Positions 8,350 to 16,628 of a stretch of DNA of 23,150 nt are shown here, piece by piece; positions within the stretch are counted from its first letter, which is position 1, and the number at the start of each line of letters is the position of its first letter. This DNA is from Opitutia bacterium UBA5964. GTDB taxonomy: Bacteria; Verrucomicrobiota; Verrucomicrobiia; Opitutales; Coraliomargaritaceae. The notes below the pieces were generated by a model. It had not been told where the DNA came from and searched no databases. It was given only the letters and a program-made list of their open reading frames with translations. The position numbers and the translations under genes are program-made. The stretch spans positions 1-23,150 of the forward strand of contig DJBY01000121.1 of the NCBI GenBank assembly GCA_002430605.1, written 5' to 3'.

Positions 8350-9444
8350 CTAGAAAGCTGACTGTTCCGATGTGGTAGCAATGACGCTTTCTACCAAATA
8401 CGCATAAACAGTATTCAGGAAATCATTTGGATGGTTGATATTGTTGCCGCTGAAATCTTGAAACTTTTTACGGTCGGCAAGCTGCCGTGAGACTGCGCCG
8501 ACATCGACAAATGCCATATTAGAGTCGTTCGTGTAGAGATCGTGCAGGGCATCGCGATTTTGCGCCCTTAAATCATAATTTGCCCCTCCCCACTCCGGGT
8601 TTGGCGAAAATTCCGCGACCAGTATAATCCCGACATCGGGATTGCCCGCTCGCAAAGCCTGAATCATCGCCTCGATATTTTGCTTGTAGGTCGCCGTAGG
8701 TAACCGCCCCGACGCGTCGTTCATGCCAAATGCTAACACAACCAGATCTGGATTGGTATCGATTACCTGCTGAATCGCTTGCAGCCCCCATACTGTTGTT
8801 TTGCCACCGACCGCTTTATTGGCGTAATGGATCTGATCATAAGCAAATCGTTTCTTTAACAGTTCAACGACCTGCAACGGATAGGCAGGAGCGTAAGGCG
8901 GCGCACCAGCTCCCATCGAGGAAGCCTGGGCACCAAACGTTATACTGTCGCCGTAAAATGTAAGGTTTAGGGGCTGCTTATCTCGCAGTTTTTCTAAAGG
9001 CTTCGTCAGGCTCGATGCCCGTGCTCCTGCGGCCAGTTCGTTCATCGAACCGCTCGCATGGGTGTAGGTCACCACAATATCCCAGTCGGAATGTTTTCGA
9101 GTGCCGCCAGGCGAATAAAACGCTCTACCGCTTACATCCTTAAAGCGATAGAGCGTGCTATCAATCGTGCTCGAATAGTAGTTCAAAACCGGAATTCGCG
9201 AATTCGGTGTCAGAGTCAGCCATCCATCCGCACTCACCAGATAGTCATCCCCTGCTGCAAATACCGCAGAACCATCGGCTCGCTTAACACTTTGAATCTC
9301 GACTGGATCGAACAGCAATCGAGCTTTTCCAGCTTGGAGGTCGCTGCAGAAAACAACTGATTCGTTCACCTGCTGGGCCTTTTCAGCCAGCGCCCCTAGT
9401 GAACTCATCAACAGTGCCAATAAAATCAACCTCTTCATTTTCAT
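8350..9444 (-). CDS. Secreted SGNH/GDSL-type esterase
   Basis: 364-residue exported hydrolase, likely an esterase deacylating carbohydrate or lipid substrates outside the cytoplasm. The signal peptide is at 1-20 (KRLILLALLMSSLGALA). Residues 21-155 form a beta-rich N-terminal domain. The SGNH fold follows: block I FYGDSITFG with nucleophile S167, block II around G213-G214 (NKAVGGKTT), block III GMND with N242, and block V NINHPND with H338. The residue three before the His, usually the catalytic Asp, is N335, so the triad looks incomplete and the enzyme may use a dyad. The substrate cannot be told from sequence. It lies in the tRNA-bounded stretch, 236 bp upstream of the antitoxin start region, with no visible partner gene. 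Confidence 0.85.
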   Translation of the reverse strand: MKMKRLILLALLMSSLGALAEKAQQVNESVVFCSDLQAGKARLLFDPVEIQSVKRADGSAVFAAGDDYLVSADGWLTLTPNSRIPVLNYYSSTIDSTLYRFKDVSGRAFYSPGGTRKHSDWDIVVTYTHASGSMNELAAGARASSLTKPLEKLRDKQPLNLTFYGDSITFGAQASSMGAGAPPYAPAYPLQVVELLKKRFAYDQIHYANKAVGGKTTVWGLQAIQQVIDTNPDLVVLAFGMNDASGRLPTATYKQNIEAMIQALRAGNPDVGIILVAEFSPNPEWGGANYDLRAQNRDALHDLYTNDSNMAFVDVGAVSRQLADRKKFQDFSGNNINHPNDFLNTVYAYLVESVIATTSEQSAF

Positions 9445-9664
9445 CTATATTGGTTAAATTGTTATTTTGCGAGCTGTCCGACGTTGTGGATCAAATATTT
9501 AGTCAGGTCAGTCATACTCGCCTCTTCACTTTCGGGGAAATAGGGCATCACGCCATCGTCCTTTCCGCGGTTATGATGCATCACATAAGTGATACGCGGG
9601 TCTAGTCAAATGCGCTGACGATTGGAAATACCAAGGCACCATTAGTGTGGTTAGTTATTAAGGT

Positions 9665-9700
9665 CAAAAAAACGCGCCCTCTTCGAGAGGCACGTCCTAC
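9665..9700 (-). repeat. GTAG-headed hairpin with T-tract (REP-like or terminator)
   Basis: On the minus strand, GTAG (9700-9697) is followed by a 10-bp stem with one bulged G (arms 9695-9686 and 9682-9672, loop CGA) and then a run of T (9672-9666). The head and palindrome match the REP-like family in this window; the T-tract makes it look like an intrinsic terminator. No gene on the minus strand lies just upstream, which favours a dispersed repeat over a gene terminator. Confidence 0.5.
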
Positions 9701-9924
9701 ACCACGATTAACCACAGTGTAGAACGCGGTTCTTTGCGCAGTTATTATGCTCGAAGAGTGCAAAGGCCGTGTTGGCAGTGCAGTCAGGCAACTTGTAAAG
9801 AGCTAGACTGGTCCTGATCCGGCGGAGCCTTGGCCGCTTTGAATGGCGAATTTCCCCGATGTGACTCGAAAAAACAGACGATCCATAGACACTTAAAAAT
9901 CACACATAACGTAAAGTGAGCATT

Positions 9925-9957
9925 AAAAAACCCTTACTCTTTGTGAGCAAGGGTTTT
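9925..9957 (-). terminator. Terminator of tRNA-Cys
   Basis: Inverted repeat with outer arms 9927-9935 and 9949-9957, a mismatch, then three further pairs around a short loop. On the minus strand it ends in six T (9930-9925). It starts seven bases after the tRNA 3' end, so it is the natural terminator of that transcript. The T/A-rich outer arms may make it bidirectional. Confidence 0.8.
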
Positions 9958-9960
9958 AAA

Positions 9961-10037
<77 letters not shown>

Positions 10038-10189
10038 ATCTCAAATCGATTCGGGGAAAAAGAAGCAGGAAGCACACAAGATCAAGTGAATTCTGCCAAG
10101 AACACTCACTTTAGCGATTTGCATTGTCTGTGATCGATAAATTGAGTGATCTGTAACATCAATTTCCCAATGTCCTAAAGAATCGAACC

Positions 10190-10465
10190 ATGCACTCATC
10201 CGATCGAAAACGCTCCAGCGAGTCCTCTAGTTCAGCACGCAGTCAATCGAGCAAGTTCATTCCGAACATGGCTCAACTGCAACAGGCGATCGAAGACCTA
10301 CCCGACCCCGAAACCTGGTCAGAAAAAACCTACGTCTGCACCATTCTAGTCGAAAAGAAGCAAAAGCTGCTCGAGTTTACCCGCAAACGTATCAACCGCG
10401 GCGAGGAAAGCCCCTACCGCTGGGTTTACCAGGGGCGGGTGCTGATTCGTAAGCGCGATAGCTAG
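10190..10465 (+). CDS. Small hypothetical protein, Ser-rich N terminus
   Basis: 91-residue protein I do not recognise. Residues 1-22 are rich in Ser and Arg and probably disordered. The remainder (LQQAIEDLPDPETWSEKTY to the C terminus) looks folded, with an amphipathic segment EKKQKLLEFTRKRINRGEE and a basic end VYQGRVLIRKRDS. No signal peptide, membrane segment or catalytic motif is visible. Protein-like composition and a sharp start of protein-like sequence support a real gene. It stands alone between tRNA-Cys and the REP-like cluster. No Shine-Dalgarno sequence is seen. Confidence 0.6.
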   Translation: MHSSDRKRSSESSSSARSQSSKFIPNMAQLQQAIEDLPDPETWSEKTYVCTILVEKKQKLLEFTRKRINRGEESPYRWVYQGRVLIRKRDS

Positions 10466-10479
10466 GACTTTCAGCATTG

Positions 10480-10503
10480 GGAGGGGTGACCTCCGTGTCA
10501 CCC
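10480..10503 (+). repeat. REP-like hairpin, GGAG head (copy A)
   Basis: GGAG (10480-10483) is followed by a perfect 7-bp stem (10484-10490 with 10497-10503) and a CTCCGT loop. Copy B at 10550-10573 has the same head and loop. Four of the seven stem pairs differ between the copies, and in each case both partners have changed or a G-U is formed. Confidence 0.6.
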
Positions 10504-10549
10504 GCATTATCTTCTGCGTGCTAAGAGATAGACGTGCCAGGTCAAACAC

Positions 10550-10573
10550 GGACCACGCGGAGGCGGTCCCTCC
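10550..10573 (-). repeat. REP-like hairpin, GGAG head (copy B)
   Basis: On the minus strand GGAG (10573-10570) leads into the stem GGACCGC/GTGGTCC with loop CTCCGC. It is inverted relative to copy A, so A and B form a head-outward pair. Just upstream on the minus strand a further short hairpin (GAGCT/AGCTC, about 10579-10600) adjoins it, suggesting a larger composite repeat. Confidence 0.6.
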
Positions 10574-10632
10574 CAAAGAGCTCGAATGTGCCAAGCTCTA
10601 CTTCACGGCATCGCCTCTGCTAGCCACACTTA

Positions 10633-10655
10633 AAGCGCCAAGATGGCGCCTCTAC
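10633..10655 (-). repeat. REP-like hairpin, GTAG head (copy 3)
   Basis: On the minus strand GTAG (10655-10652) is followed by an 8-bp stem, with one G-U pair that exists only in this orientation, and a TCT loop (10643-10641). It lies in tandem with copy 4; the heads are 37 bases apart. Confidence 0.55.
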
Positions 10656-10668
10656 TGCCATCGCCGAT

Positions 10669-10692
10669 GTCGCATGGGCCATGCGACGCTAC
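10669..10692 (-). repeat. REP-like hairpin, GTAG head (copy 4)
   Basis: On the minus strand GTAG (10692-10689), one base, then a perfect 8-bp stem (10687-10680 with 10676-10669) around a GCC loop. It differs from copy 1 at several stem positions while keeping pairing, and is preceded and followed by short sequence shared with copy 1. Confidence 0.6.
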
Positions 10693-10702
10693 CCTCCATA
10701 CC

Positions 10703-10736
10703 AAAAAAAAGCCTCCAGCGTTAGCTGGAGGCTTTT
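10703..10736 (-). terminator. Rho-independent terminator of rpsA
   Basis: Perfect 13-bp inverted repeat (10707-10719 and 10724-10736) with a four-base loop. On the minus strand it ends in eight T (10710-10703). It starts 24 bases after the rpsA stop codon. Confidence 0.92.
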
Positions 10737-10759
10737 GAAAGTTTGGATTCTCAGATCGC

Positions 10760-12418
<1,659 letters not shown>

Positions 12419-12477
12419 ATTATATATATGTTACTGCGCGCCGGAGCGGCAGTGTGGTTGAGGTTATTATTGTATTT

Positions 12478-12524
12478 CCTCTCAAGGCAGAGTGCCGAAC
12501 AGCGATCGAGATCGCCGTGAGAGG
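12478..12524 (-). promoter_or_regulatory. Candidate three-way-junction RNA in the rpsA leader
   Basis: An outer 7-bp stem (12478-12484 with 12518-12524) encloses two further perfect hairpins. One has arms 12486-12489 and 12493-12496 with a 3-base loop; the other has arms 12502-12506 and 12511-12515 with a 4-base loop. It ends 60 bases upstream of the rpsA start codon and would lie in the leader if the promoter is further upstream. S1 represses its own synthesis through leader structure in gamma-proteobacteria; a similar role here is inference. Confidence 0.4.
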
Positions 12525-12678
12525 AACGCGAGAAACTAGGTCGAGCCCCCTCTCCTGCAAGCATAAAATGCTGATATTCATGCGACTTCCACGAGATTTA
12601 TTGGCGAAAAATCACTAAACCGGCGGCTTTTACAGATTCAGACTTTGAATTTTCAATTTTTCTTGGCACAACAAGGCC

Positions 12679-13002
12679 ATGCTCAACGACGAACTTAGCC
12701 CGGCAGAGGACAATTCCAGCGACGACGACAAGCTCGAAAAATACTCCGGCAACGTCGACTGGAGCTACCTAAAGCCTCACTATGAGACTGATTCGATGAT
12801 TTACGTCGACCCCGCGCTCGACCTCAAAACAGCTGGTCTCGCCTTCGCCAACGACGACCAAGCACAAGTCAAAGCTTGGCTCAAATCAGGCGATCTAGTG
12901 CAACCCTGTGAGCTGCACGCCAAACATTGGCTTGCGAGCAATGCCCACTTCAACGCCATGATCGTGCGCCCCTTCGTGCTCGCTCAGCCGATCAGCCAGT
13001 AA
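12679..13002 (+). CDS. DUF2288 family protein
   Basis: 107-residue protein that fits the DUF2288 pattern from residue about 26 on: VDWSYLKPHYETDSMIYVDP, then LDLKTAGLAFANDDQAQVKAWL, and the C-terminal VRPFVLAQP. The first 22 residues are acidic and Ser-rich and probably disordered. The function of this family is not known to me. The stop codon lies 9 bp before dinB, so the two genes are probably cotranscribed. The N-terminal start could be slightly later, but no other ATG is available before the conserved region. Confidence 0.85.
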   Translation: MLNDELSPAEDNSSDDDKLEKYSGNVDWSYLKPHYETDSMIYVDPALDLKTAGLAFANDDQAQVKAWLKSGDLVQPCELHAKHWLASNAHFNAMIVRPFVLAQPISQ

Positions 13003-13011
13003 GCGCACACC

Positions 13012-14061
13012 ATGCAAGCCAGCCGCCGCATCATCCACATCGACATGGACTGCTTTTACGCAGCCGTCGAGATGCGCGAACATCCCGAGCTGGCCGGCCA
13101 ACCAATCGCTGTAGGCGGCGCATCCGGACGCGGCGTGCTGACCACCTGCAACTACCCTGCGCGCGAATACGGCGTGCGCTCAGCGATGCCAGTGTTCAAG
13201 GCCAAGCAACTCTGCCCGCACCTAGTCATTCTGCCCGTGCGCTTCGAGCTCTACCGCGAAGCGTCGCGCAACATCCGCGAGATCTTCAAGCGCTATACCG
13301 AGCTGGTCGAACCGCTCTCACTCGACGAAGCTTACCTCGACGTCAGCCACCAGAAACGGCGCGGAGCCTAACTCGCCGAAGAGATCCGTGCCGCGATTCA
13401 CGCCGAAACCGGACTAACCGCCTCCGCTGGCATCGGCCCGAATAAACTGGTCGCCAAGATCGCCAGCGACTGGAACAAGCCGAATGGCCAATGCGTGGTC
13501 TCGCCCTCCCGCGTGGCAGCTTTCATGCAGAACCTGCCAGTGCGCCGCATTTGGGGCGTCGGCCCGAAAAGTGCCGCTCGACTCAGTGAAATGGGCGTCG
13601 AAACCTGCGGCCAACTACACGCCTACGAAAAGGCCGAGCTCGCCAGCGAATTTGGCAGTTTTGGGCTGGAGCTCCATCAACTCTGTCGCGGCATCGACGA
13701 ACGGCCCGTAGAAGCAAATCGGATCCGCAAAAGTCTCAGCAACGAACATACTTTTGCCAAAAACATCGAAACGTTGGAAGACTGCGAAGCCGCGCTACGT
13801 CGCCAGCACCAGGAGCTGCTCGAAGACCTGCGCAGCAGCGCCGCCGACCGCAAAATTGCCAAGGTTCTGGTCAAACTAAAATTCAGCGACTTCCGCCGCA
13901 CCACTGCTGAGATCGCCAGCCGCCAACCAGAGCTCAACACTTACCTGCAACTGCTACGCGAAGCATGGGGCCGCAGCGGCGAGCCCGTGCGCCTGCTCGG
14001 CATCGGCGTGCGTTTTGCCGAAACACAGAGCGGCCCAGAGCAACTGGAGCTGGGACTGTAG
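13012..14061 (+). pseudogene. dinB: DNA polymerase IV, interrupted by an in-frame TAA
   Basis: Y-family translesion polymerase of about 349 codons with one internal stop. The first part (13012-13371, 119 residues) carries the palm motifs HIDMDCFYAAVE (D11) and SLDEAYLD (D105, E106). The TAA at 13369-13371 follows HQKRRGA. The same frame then continues without a break as LAEEIRAAIHAETGLTASAGIGPNKLVAKIASDWNKP-type sequence, through the helix-hairpin-helix region RRIWGVGPKSAARL and the little finger, to the natural stop at 14061. The C-terminal QLELGL resembles a beta-clamp-binding peptide. In relatives the position is usually a Tyr, Thr or Ala codon; a single base change from TAT/TAC gives TAA. 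It could be a recent nonsense mutation, a sequencing error or read-through. Confidence 0.9.
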
Positions 14062-14074
14062 CAAATTGAAATAT

Positions 14075-14096
14075 GGCGTGCGAGTTTACTCGCGCC
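14075..14096 (+). terminator. Hairpin after dinB, possible weak terminator
   Basis: Inverted repeat with inner arms CGAG/CTCG (14081-14084, 14089-14092), a two-base bulge and outer arms GGCG/CGCC (14075-14078, 14093-14096), 13 bases after the dinB stop. Only a CCTCTT tract follows, so termination strength is doubtful. Confidence 0.3.
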
Positions 14097-14128
14097 CTCT
14101 TGCCAGCTAGCGAAACGAGCCCGCGCCA

Positions 14129-14159
14129 CAAAAAAGCCGCGATGCAGTCACTCGCGGCT
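14129..14159 (-). terminator. Minus-strand intrinsic terminator downstream of the sRNA-like repeats
   Basis: Arms 14135-14142 and 14152-14159 (8 bp) with a 9-base loop; on the minus strand it is followed by six T (14135-14130). No minus-strand protein gene lies upstream within 2.5 kb, so it most likely stops transcripts from the tandem sRNA-like elements at 14173-14480 before they enter dinB antisense. Confidence 0.6.
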
Positions 14160-14172
14160 GGCATGTGGGCAC

Positions 14173-14290
14173 AAAAAATGGCGCACCTCCTACCCCTAAG
14201 AAGTGCGCCAACCATTGTCTACTTTATACCTACTGCAAGCAGCAGGATTTTTTATTACCCCAAACTCCCTTGCGGGAGAAAATGTTTATG
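14173..14290 (-). ncRNA. Putative small RNA, tandem copy II
   Basis: On the minus strand the element begins near a 5-bp hairpin with a GCAA (GNRA-type) tetraloop (arms 14278-14274 and 14269-14265). It continues through the box TTTGGGGTAATA and a single-stranded A/T-rich stretch. It ends with an 8-bp GC-rich hairpin (arms 14210-14203 and 14186-14179) followed by six T (14178-14173). The final hairpin has a 16-base loop containing TTAGGGGTA. Copy I repeats the same order of parts about 200 bases upstream. The GNRA loop and the T-tract exist only on the minus strand. No open frame explains the region. Confidence 0.45.
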
Positions 14291-14374
14291 CCGTAGCATA
14301 AGATACAAAAAACAGCCCACTGCAAGCATTATTTATTAAAAAATGAAAAAAGCTTTTAAAGAACACACTCGGCA

Positions 14375-14480
14375 AGAAAAGTGGCGCGAGGAATACCCCT
14401 AAACCCCGCGCCACACTGCTTTTCTGCTTTGTCTTATTACCCAAACTCCCATACACAGGAGAAAAGTGACTGCCTAAACA
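14375..14480 (-). ncRNA. Putative small RNA, tandem copy I
   Basis: Same architecture as copy II. A 5' hairpin (arms 14461-14458 and 14449-14446) is followed by the box TTTGGGTAATAA, a linker, and a final 8-bp hairpin (arms 14414-14407 and 14388-14381). That hairpin has an 18-base loop that also contains TTAGGGGTA and is followed by TTTTCTT. Arm sequences differ between copies but keep pairing (an A-T pair in copy II is G-C here). The linker sequences have diverged. The conserved loop and box are the best candidates for functional contacts. The transcription start is not resolved. Confidence 0.45.
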
Positions 14481-14608
14481 TATAACAGGTTCCGTGCCAA
14501 GCTTCCTCGATGCCTCCATTTTTTCCAAAAAACTAAAAGTCTGCGCAAATGACTCATTTTTGATGGCTCCGCGCCGCAGATTGAGAACACTCTCTCTGGC
14601 TGCTAACC

Positions 14609-14971
14609 ATGAATTTTTCTAAAAAAACCGAAGACATCATTGCTGACTTTCGCGGACTCCCGCGCACGACAACCTATTCTTCGAAGCGCCCACCGGTGCA
14701 ACTGGATAACCTACTGGTCATCCTCAAAGAGAAATACAAACTGGAGCAACCGAGTGCCGAGCGTACCATGGTCGAACATTGGGGCGAAATTTTTGGCAAC
14801 CTAGCTGGCCGCTGCAACCCGGTGCGAATCAAAGATGGCCGCACTCTGATCGTTTCGGTGACGAACCAAACCCTACGCTCCGAACTGCAGTTTCGTAAAC
14901 GCGCGGTCCTAGAAAAAATTCAAGCGCTGCCGAACTGTCAAGGTGTGAGCGAAATTGTGATCCGTGGCTAG
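14609..14971 (+). CDS. dciA: DciA-like helicase loader (DUF721)
   Basis: 120-residue DUF721 protein. DciA is the ancestral bacterial loader of the replicative helicase DnaB, found where DnaC/DnaI are absent. The domain spans about 35-118: VEHWGEIFGNLAGRCNPVRI, then GRTLIVSVTNQTLRSELQF, and the ending QALPNCQGVSEIVIRG, matching the family's KH-like fold. The first 30 residues are basic and polar. It sits 71 bp before thyA on the same strand, following the sRNA-like region. The family assignment rests on pattern recognition; no search was run. Confidence 0.82.
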   Translation: MNFSKKTEDIIADFRGLPRTTTYSSKRPPVQLDNLLVILKEKYKLEQPSAERTMVEHWGEIFGNLAGRCNPVRIKDGRTLIVSVTNQTLRSELQFRKRAVLEKIQALPNCQGVSEIVIRG

Positions 14972-15042
14972 CACCTGATTTAACTTAGACCTTAATTGAC
15001 ACCGCTCCCCGACCAGCAAATCCTAGCAACTACTTTACCTGT

Positions 15043-15837
15043 ATGAAAAATTATTTGGATCTTCTACGCACCGTCCTTGAAACAGGCACTTATCGCGACG
15101 ACCGCACCGGCACCGGCACTTACTCTATCTTCGGCGCGCAAGCCCGCTTCTCGCTGGAGCCAGATTTCCCACTGCTCACTACCAAGAAGCTGCACCTGCG
15201 CTCCATCATCCATGAGCTGCTCTGGTTTCTCAAAGGCGACACCAATATAAAATACCTAAAGGATAACAAAGTGCGCATCTGGGACGACTGGGCCGACGAA
15301 AACGGCGACCTCGGTCGCGTCTACGGCGCACAATGGACCGATTGGCGCGCCAGCGACGGCAGCAGCACCAATCAAATCGAAGCAGTCATTCACTCGCTCA
15401 AACACAACCCCGACAGCCGCCGCCACATGGTCTGCGCATGGAATCCCGGCGAGATCAAACACATGGCGCTCCCCCCCTGCCACGCACTGTTTCAATTCTA
15501 CGTAGCCAATGGCGAGCTCAGTTGCCAACTTTACCAACGCAGTGCCGACATCTTCCTCGGCGTGCCATTCAACATCGCCTCCTATGCACTGCTCACTCAG
15601 ATGATCGCGCAAGTCTGCGGCCTGAAAGCAAAGGAATTCGTCCACACGTTCGGCGATCTGCACCTCTATGCCAACCACGTCGAGCAAGCGAAGCTACAAC
15701 TCTCACGCGAACCACGCCCGCTGCCACAGATGAAGCTCAATCCCGATGTAAAGGCCATTGACGGCTTCAGCATCGACGACTTCGAACTGGTCAACTACGA
15801 CCCACATCCAACCATCAAGGCACCGATCGCGGTCTAA
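15043..15837 (+). CDS. thyA: Thymidylate synthase
   Basis: 264-residue enzyme converting dUMP to dTMP with methylene-tetrahydrofolate; the length is identical to E. coli ThyA. Visible residues: R21 in DDRTGTGT (phosphate binding), W80 and W83 in IWDDWADENG, the nucleophile C146 in ALPPCHALFQFY, the QRSADIFLGVPFNIA segment with D169 and N177, and the Y/H pair in HTFGDLHLYANH. The C terminus ends API-AV as in the family. folA follows 70 bp later, so the dTMP/folate cycle is encoded together. No Shine-Dalgarno sequence is seen. Confidence 0.98.
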   Translation: MKNYLDLLRTVLETGTYRDDRTGTGTYSIFGAQARFSLEPDFPLLTTKKLHLRSIIHELLWFLKGDTNIKYLKDNKVRIWDDWADENGDLGRVYGAQWTDWRASDGSSTNQIEAVIHSLKHNPDSRRHMVCAWNPGEIKHMALPPCHALFQFYVANGELSCQLYQRSADIFLGVPFNIASYALLTQMIAQVCGLKAKEFVHTFGDLHLYANHVEQAKLQLSREPRPLPQMKLNPDVKAIDGFSIDDFELVNYDPHPTIKAPIAV

Positions 15838-15851
15838 CGACCGCAGTTGCC

Positions 15852-15878
15852 CAGTTACCAGTTGGCAGTTACCAGTTG
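15852..15878 (+). repeat. Two 13-bp direct repeats in the thyA-folA gap
   Basis: CAGTTACCAGTTG occurs at 15852-15864 and 15866-15878, separated by a single G. Each unit itself contains two CAGTT-like parts. The repeats occupy almost half of the 70-bp gap and are unlike the coding flanks. Confidence 0.75.
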
Positions 15879-15907
15879 ATAACCGAAAACAGAAAAACCG
15901 GAAACCA

Positions 15908-16381
15908 ATGAACCCTTCGAAGAAGTTTAAAGCGATCGCCGCGATGGCGGAAAACCGCATCATTGGCAATCAGGGCGACATCCCCTGGCATCTTCCGGAC
16001 GATTTTAAATGGTTTAAAAAAACGACGATGGGCCAAATTCTCGTCATGGGCCGCAAAACCTATGAGTCCATCGGCCGTCCACTGCCTGGCCGTGAAACAT
16101 TTGTGCTCAGCCGCACGCCACGCGAAATCGCCGGCGTGCACAGCTTCACCAACCTCGAGATGCTGGACCATCTGGACACCGACAAAACCATCTGGATCGC
16201 AGGCGGTGGCGAAATCTACCAACAGATGCTGCCGCGCTGCAGCGAACTCTACCTCACCCGCGTGCACCGTCAGGTCGAGGGCGATGCATTCTTCCCTGAA
16301 TTCGAAGACCGCTTCGAACTCGCCGAAACCGTGCTGGAAAATGCCGATTTCAGCATCGAGCGTTGGGTGCAAAAGGCGTAA
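15908..16381 (+). CDS. folA: Dihydrofolate reductase
   Basis: 157-residue NADPH-dependent enzyme reducing dihydrofolate to tetrahydrofolate. Motifs in order: IAAMAENRIIGNQGDIPWHLPDDF with the catalytic acid D32, MGRKTYESIGRPLPGR (47-62) for the cofactor and substrate, the VLSR segment, and IAGGGEIYQQML (97-108). The ATG at 15908 is chosen because the family begins a few residues before IAAMA; an in-frame extension to 15758 overlaps thyA and encodes low-complexity sequence. A weak GGAA lies upstream. It regenerates the folate consumed by thyA just before it. Confidence 0.97.
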   Translation: MNPSKKFKAIAAMAENRIIGNQGDIPWHLPDDFKWFKKTTMGQILVMGRKTYESIGRPLPGRETFVLSRTPREIAGVHSFTNLEMLDHLDTDKTIWIAGGGEIYQQMLPRCSELYLTRVHRQVEGDAFFPEFEDRFELAETVLENADFSIERWVQKA

Positions 16382-16569
16382 TGCCATTTCTGCAAATATT
16401 GCGCACACAATTATTGATTATGACCAGTGTTCTGCACAGCGGCGCGCCTTGGCACGCACTCAATTAGTTGGGCTCTGATTGCTGAGGATCGCCCCCCCCC
16501 TACGCTATAACGCATTCTATTTCAGAAACGGCGTAAGCAACCCAAGCGGCAAGATGGCACTTGTACTTC

Positions 16570-16605
16570 AAAAAAAAGGCCTCCCCGCAGATGCGGAGAG
16601 GCCTT
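16570..16605 (-). terminator. Rho-independent terminator of the DUF805 gene
   Basis: Inverted repeat with outer arms 16576-16583 and 16598-16605, one mismatch (C/A on the plus strand, G-U on the minus strand), inner arms 16585-16588 and 16593-16596 and a four-base loop. On the minus strand it ends in a run of at least seven T. It lies 23 bases after the stop codon at 16629. Confidence 0.88.
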
Positions 16606-16628
16606 CTCAAAAAACAAAGACTACGAAC

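Noticed and set aside
13495..14061. Separate gene starting at GTG 13495 (second half of dinB)
   Set aside because: The same frame is open back to the TAA at 13371 and encodes conserved Pol IV sequence there, so it is one interrupted gene rather than two.
14483..14505. TTGGCACG with downstream CTGT on the minus strand, like a sigma-54 promoter for sRNA copy I
   Set aside because: The -12 GC is not conserved (CTGT instead of TTGC) and the motif is not repeated before copy II, so it may be chance.
15758..15907. In-frame N-terminal extension of folA
   Set aside because: It overlaps thyA and encodes Ser/Arg-rich sequence; the DHFR family start fits the ATG at 15908.
16491..16500. Run of nine C after folA
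   Set aside because: It is a homopolymer in non-coding DNA; it may be phase-variable or a base-call artefact, but nothing nearby depends on it.
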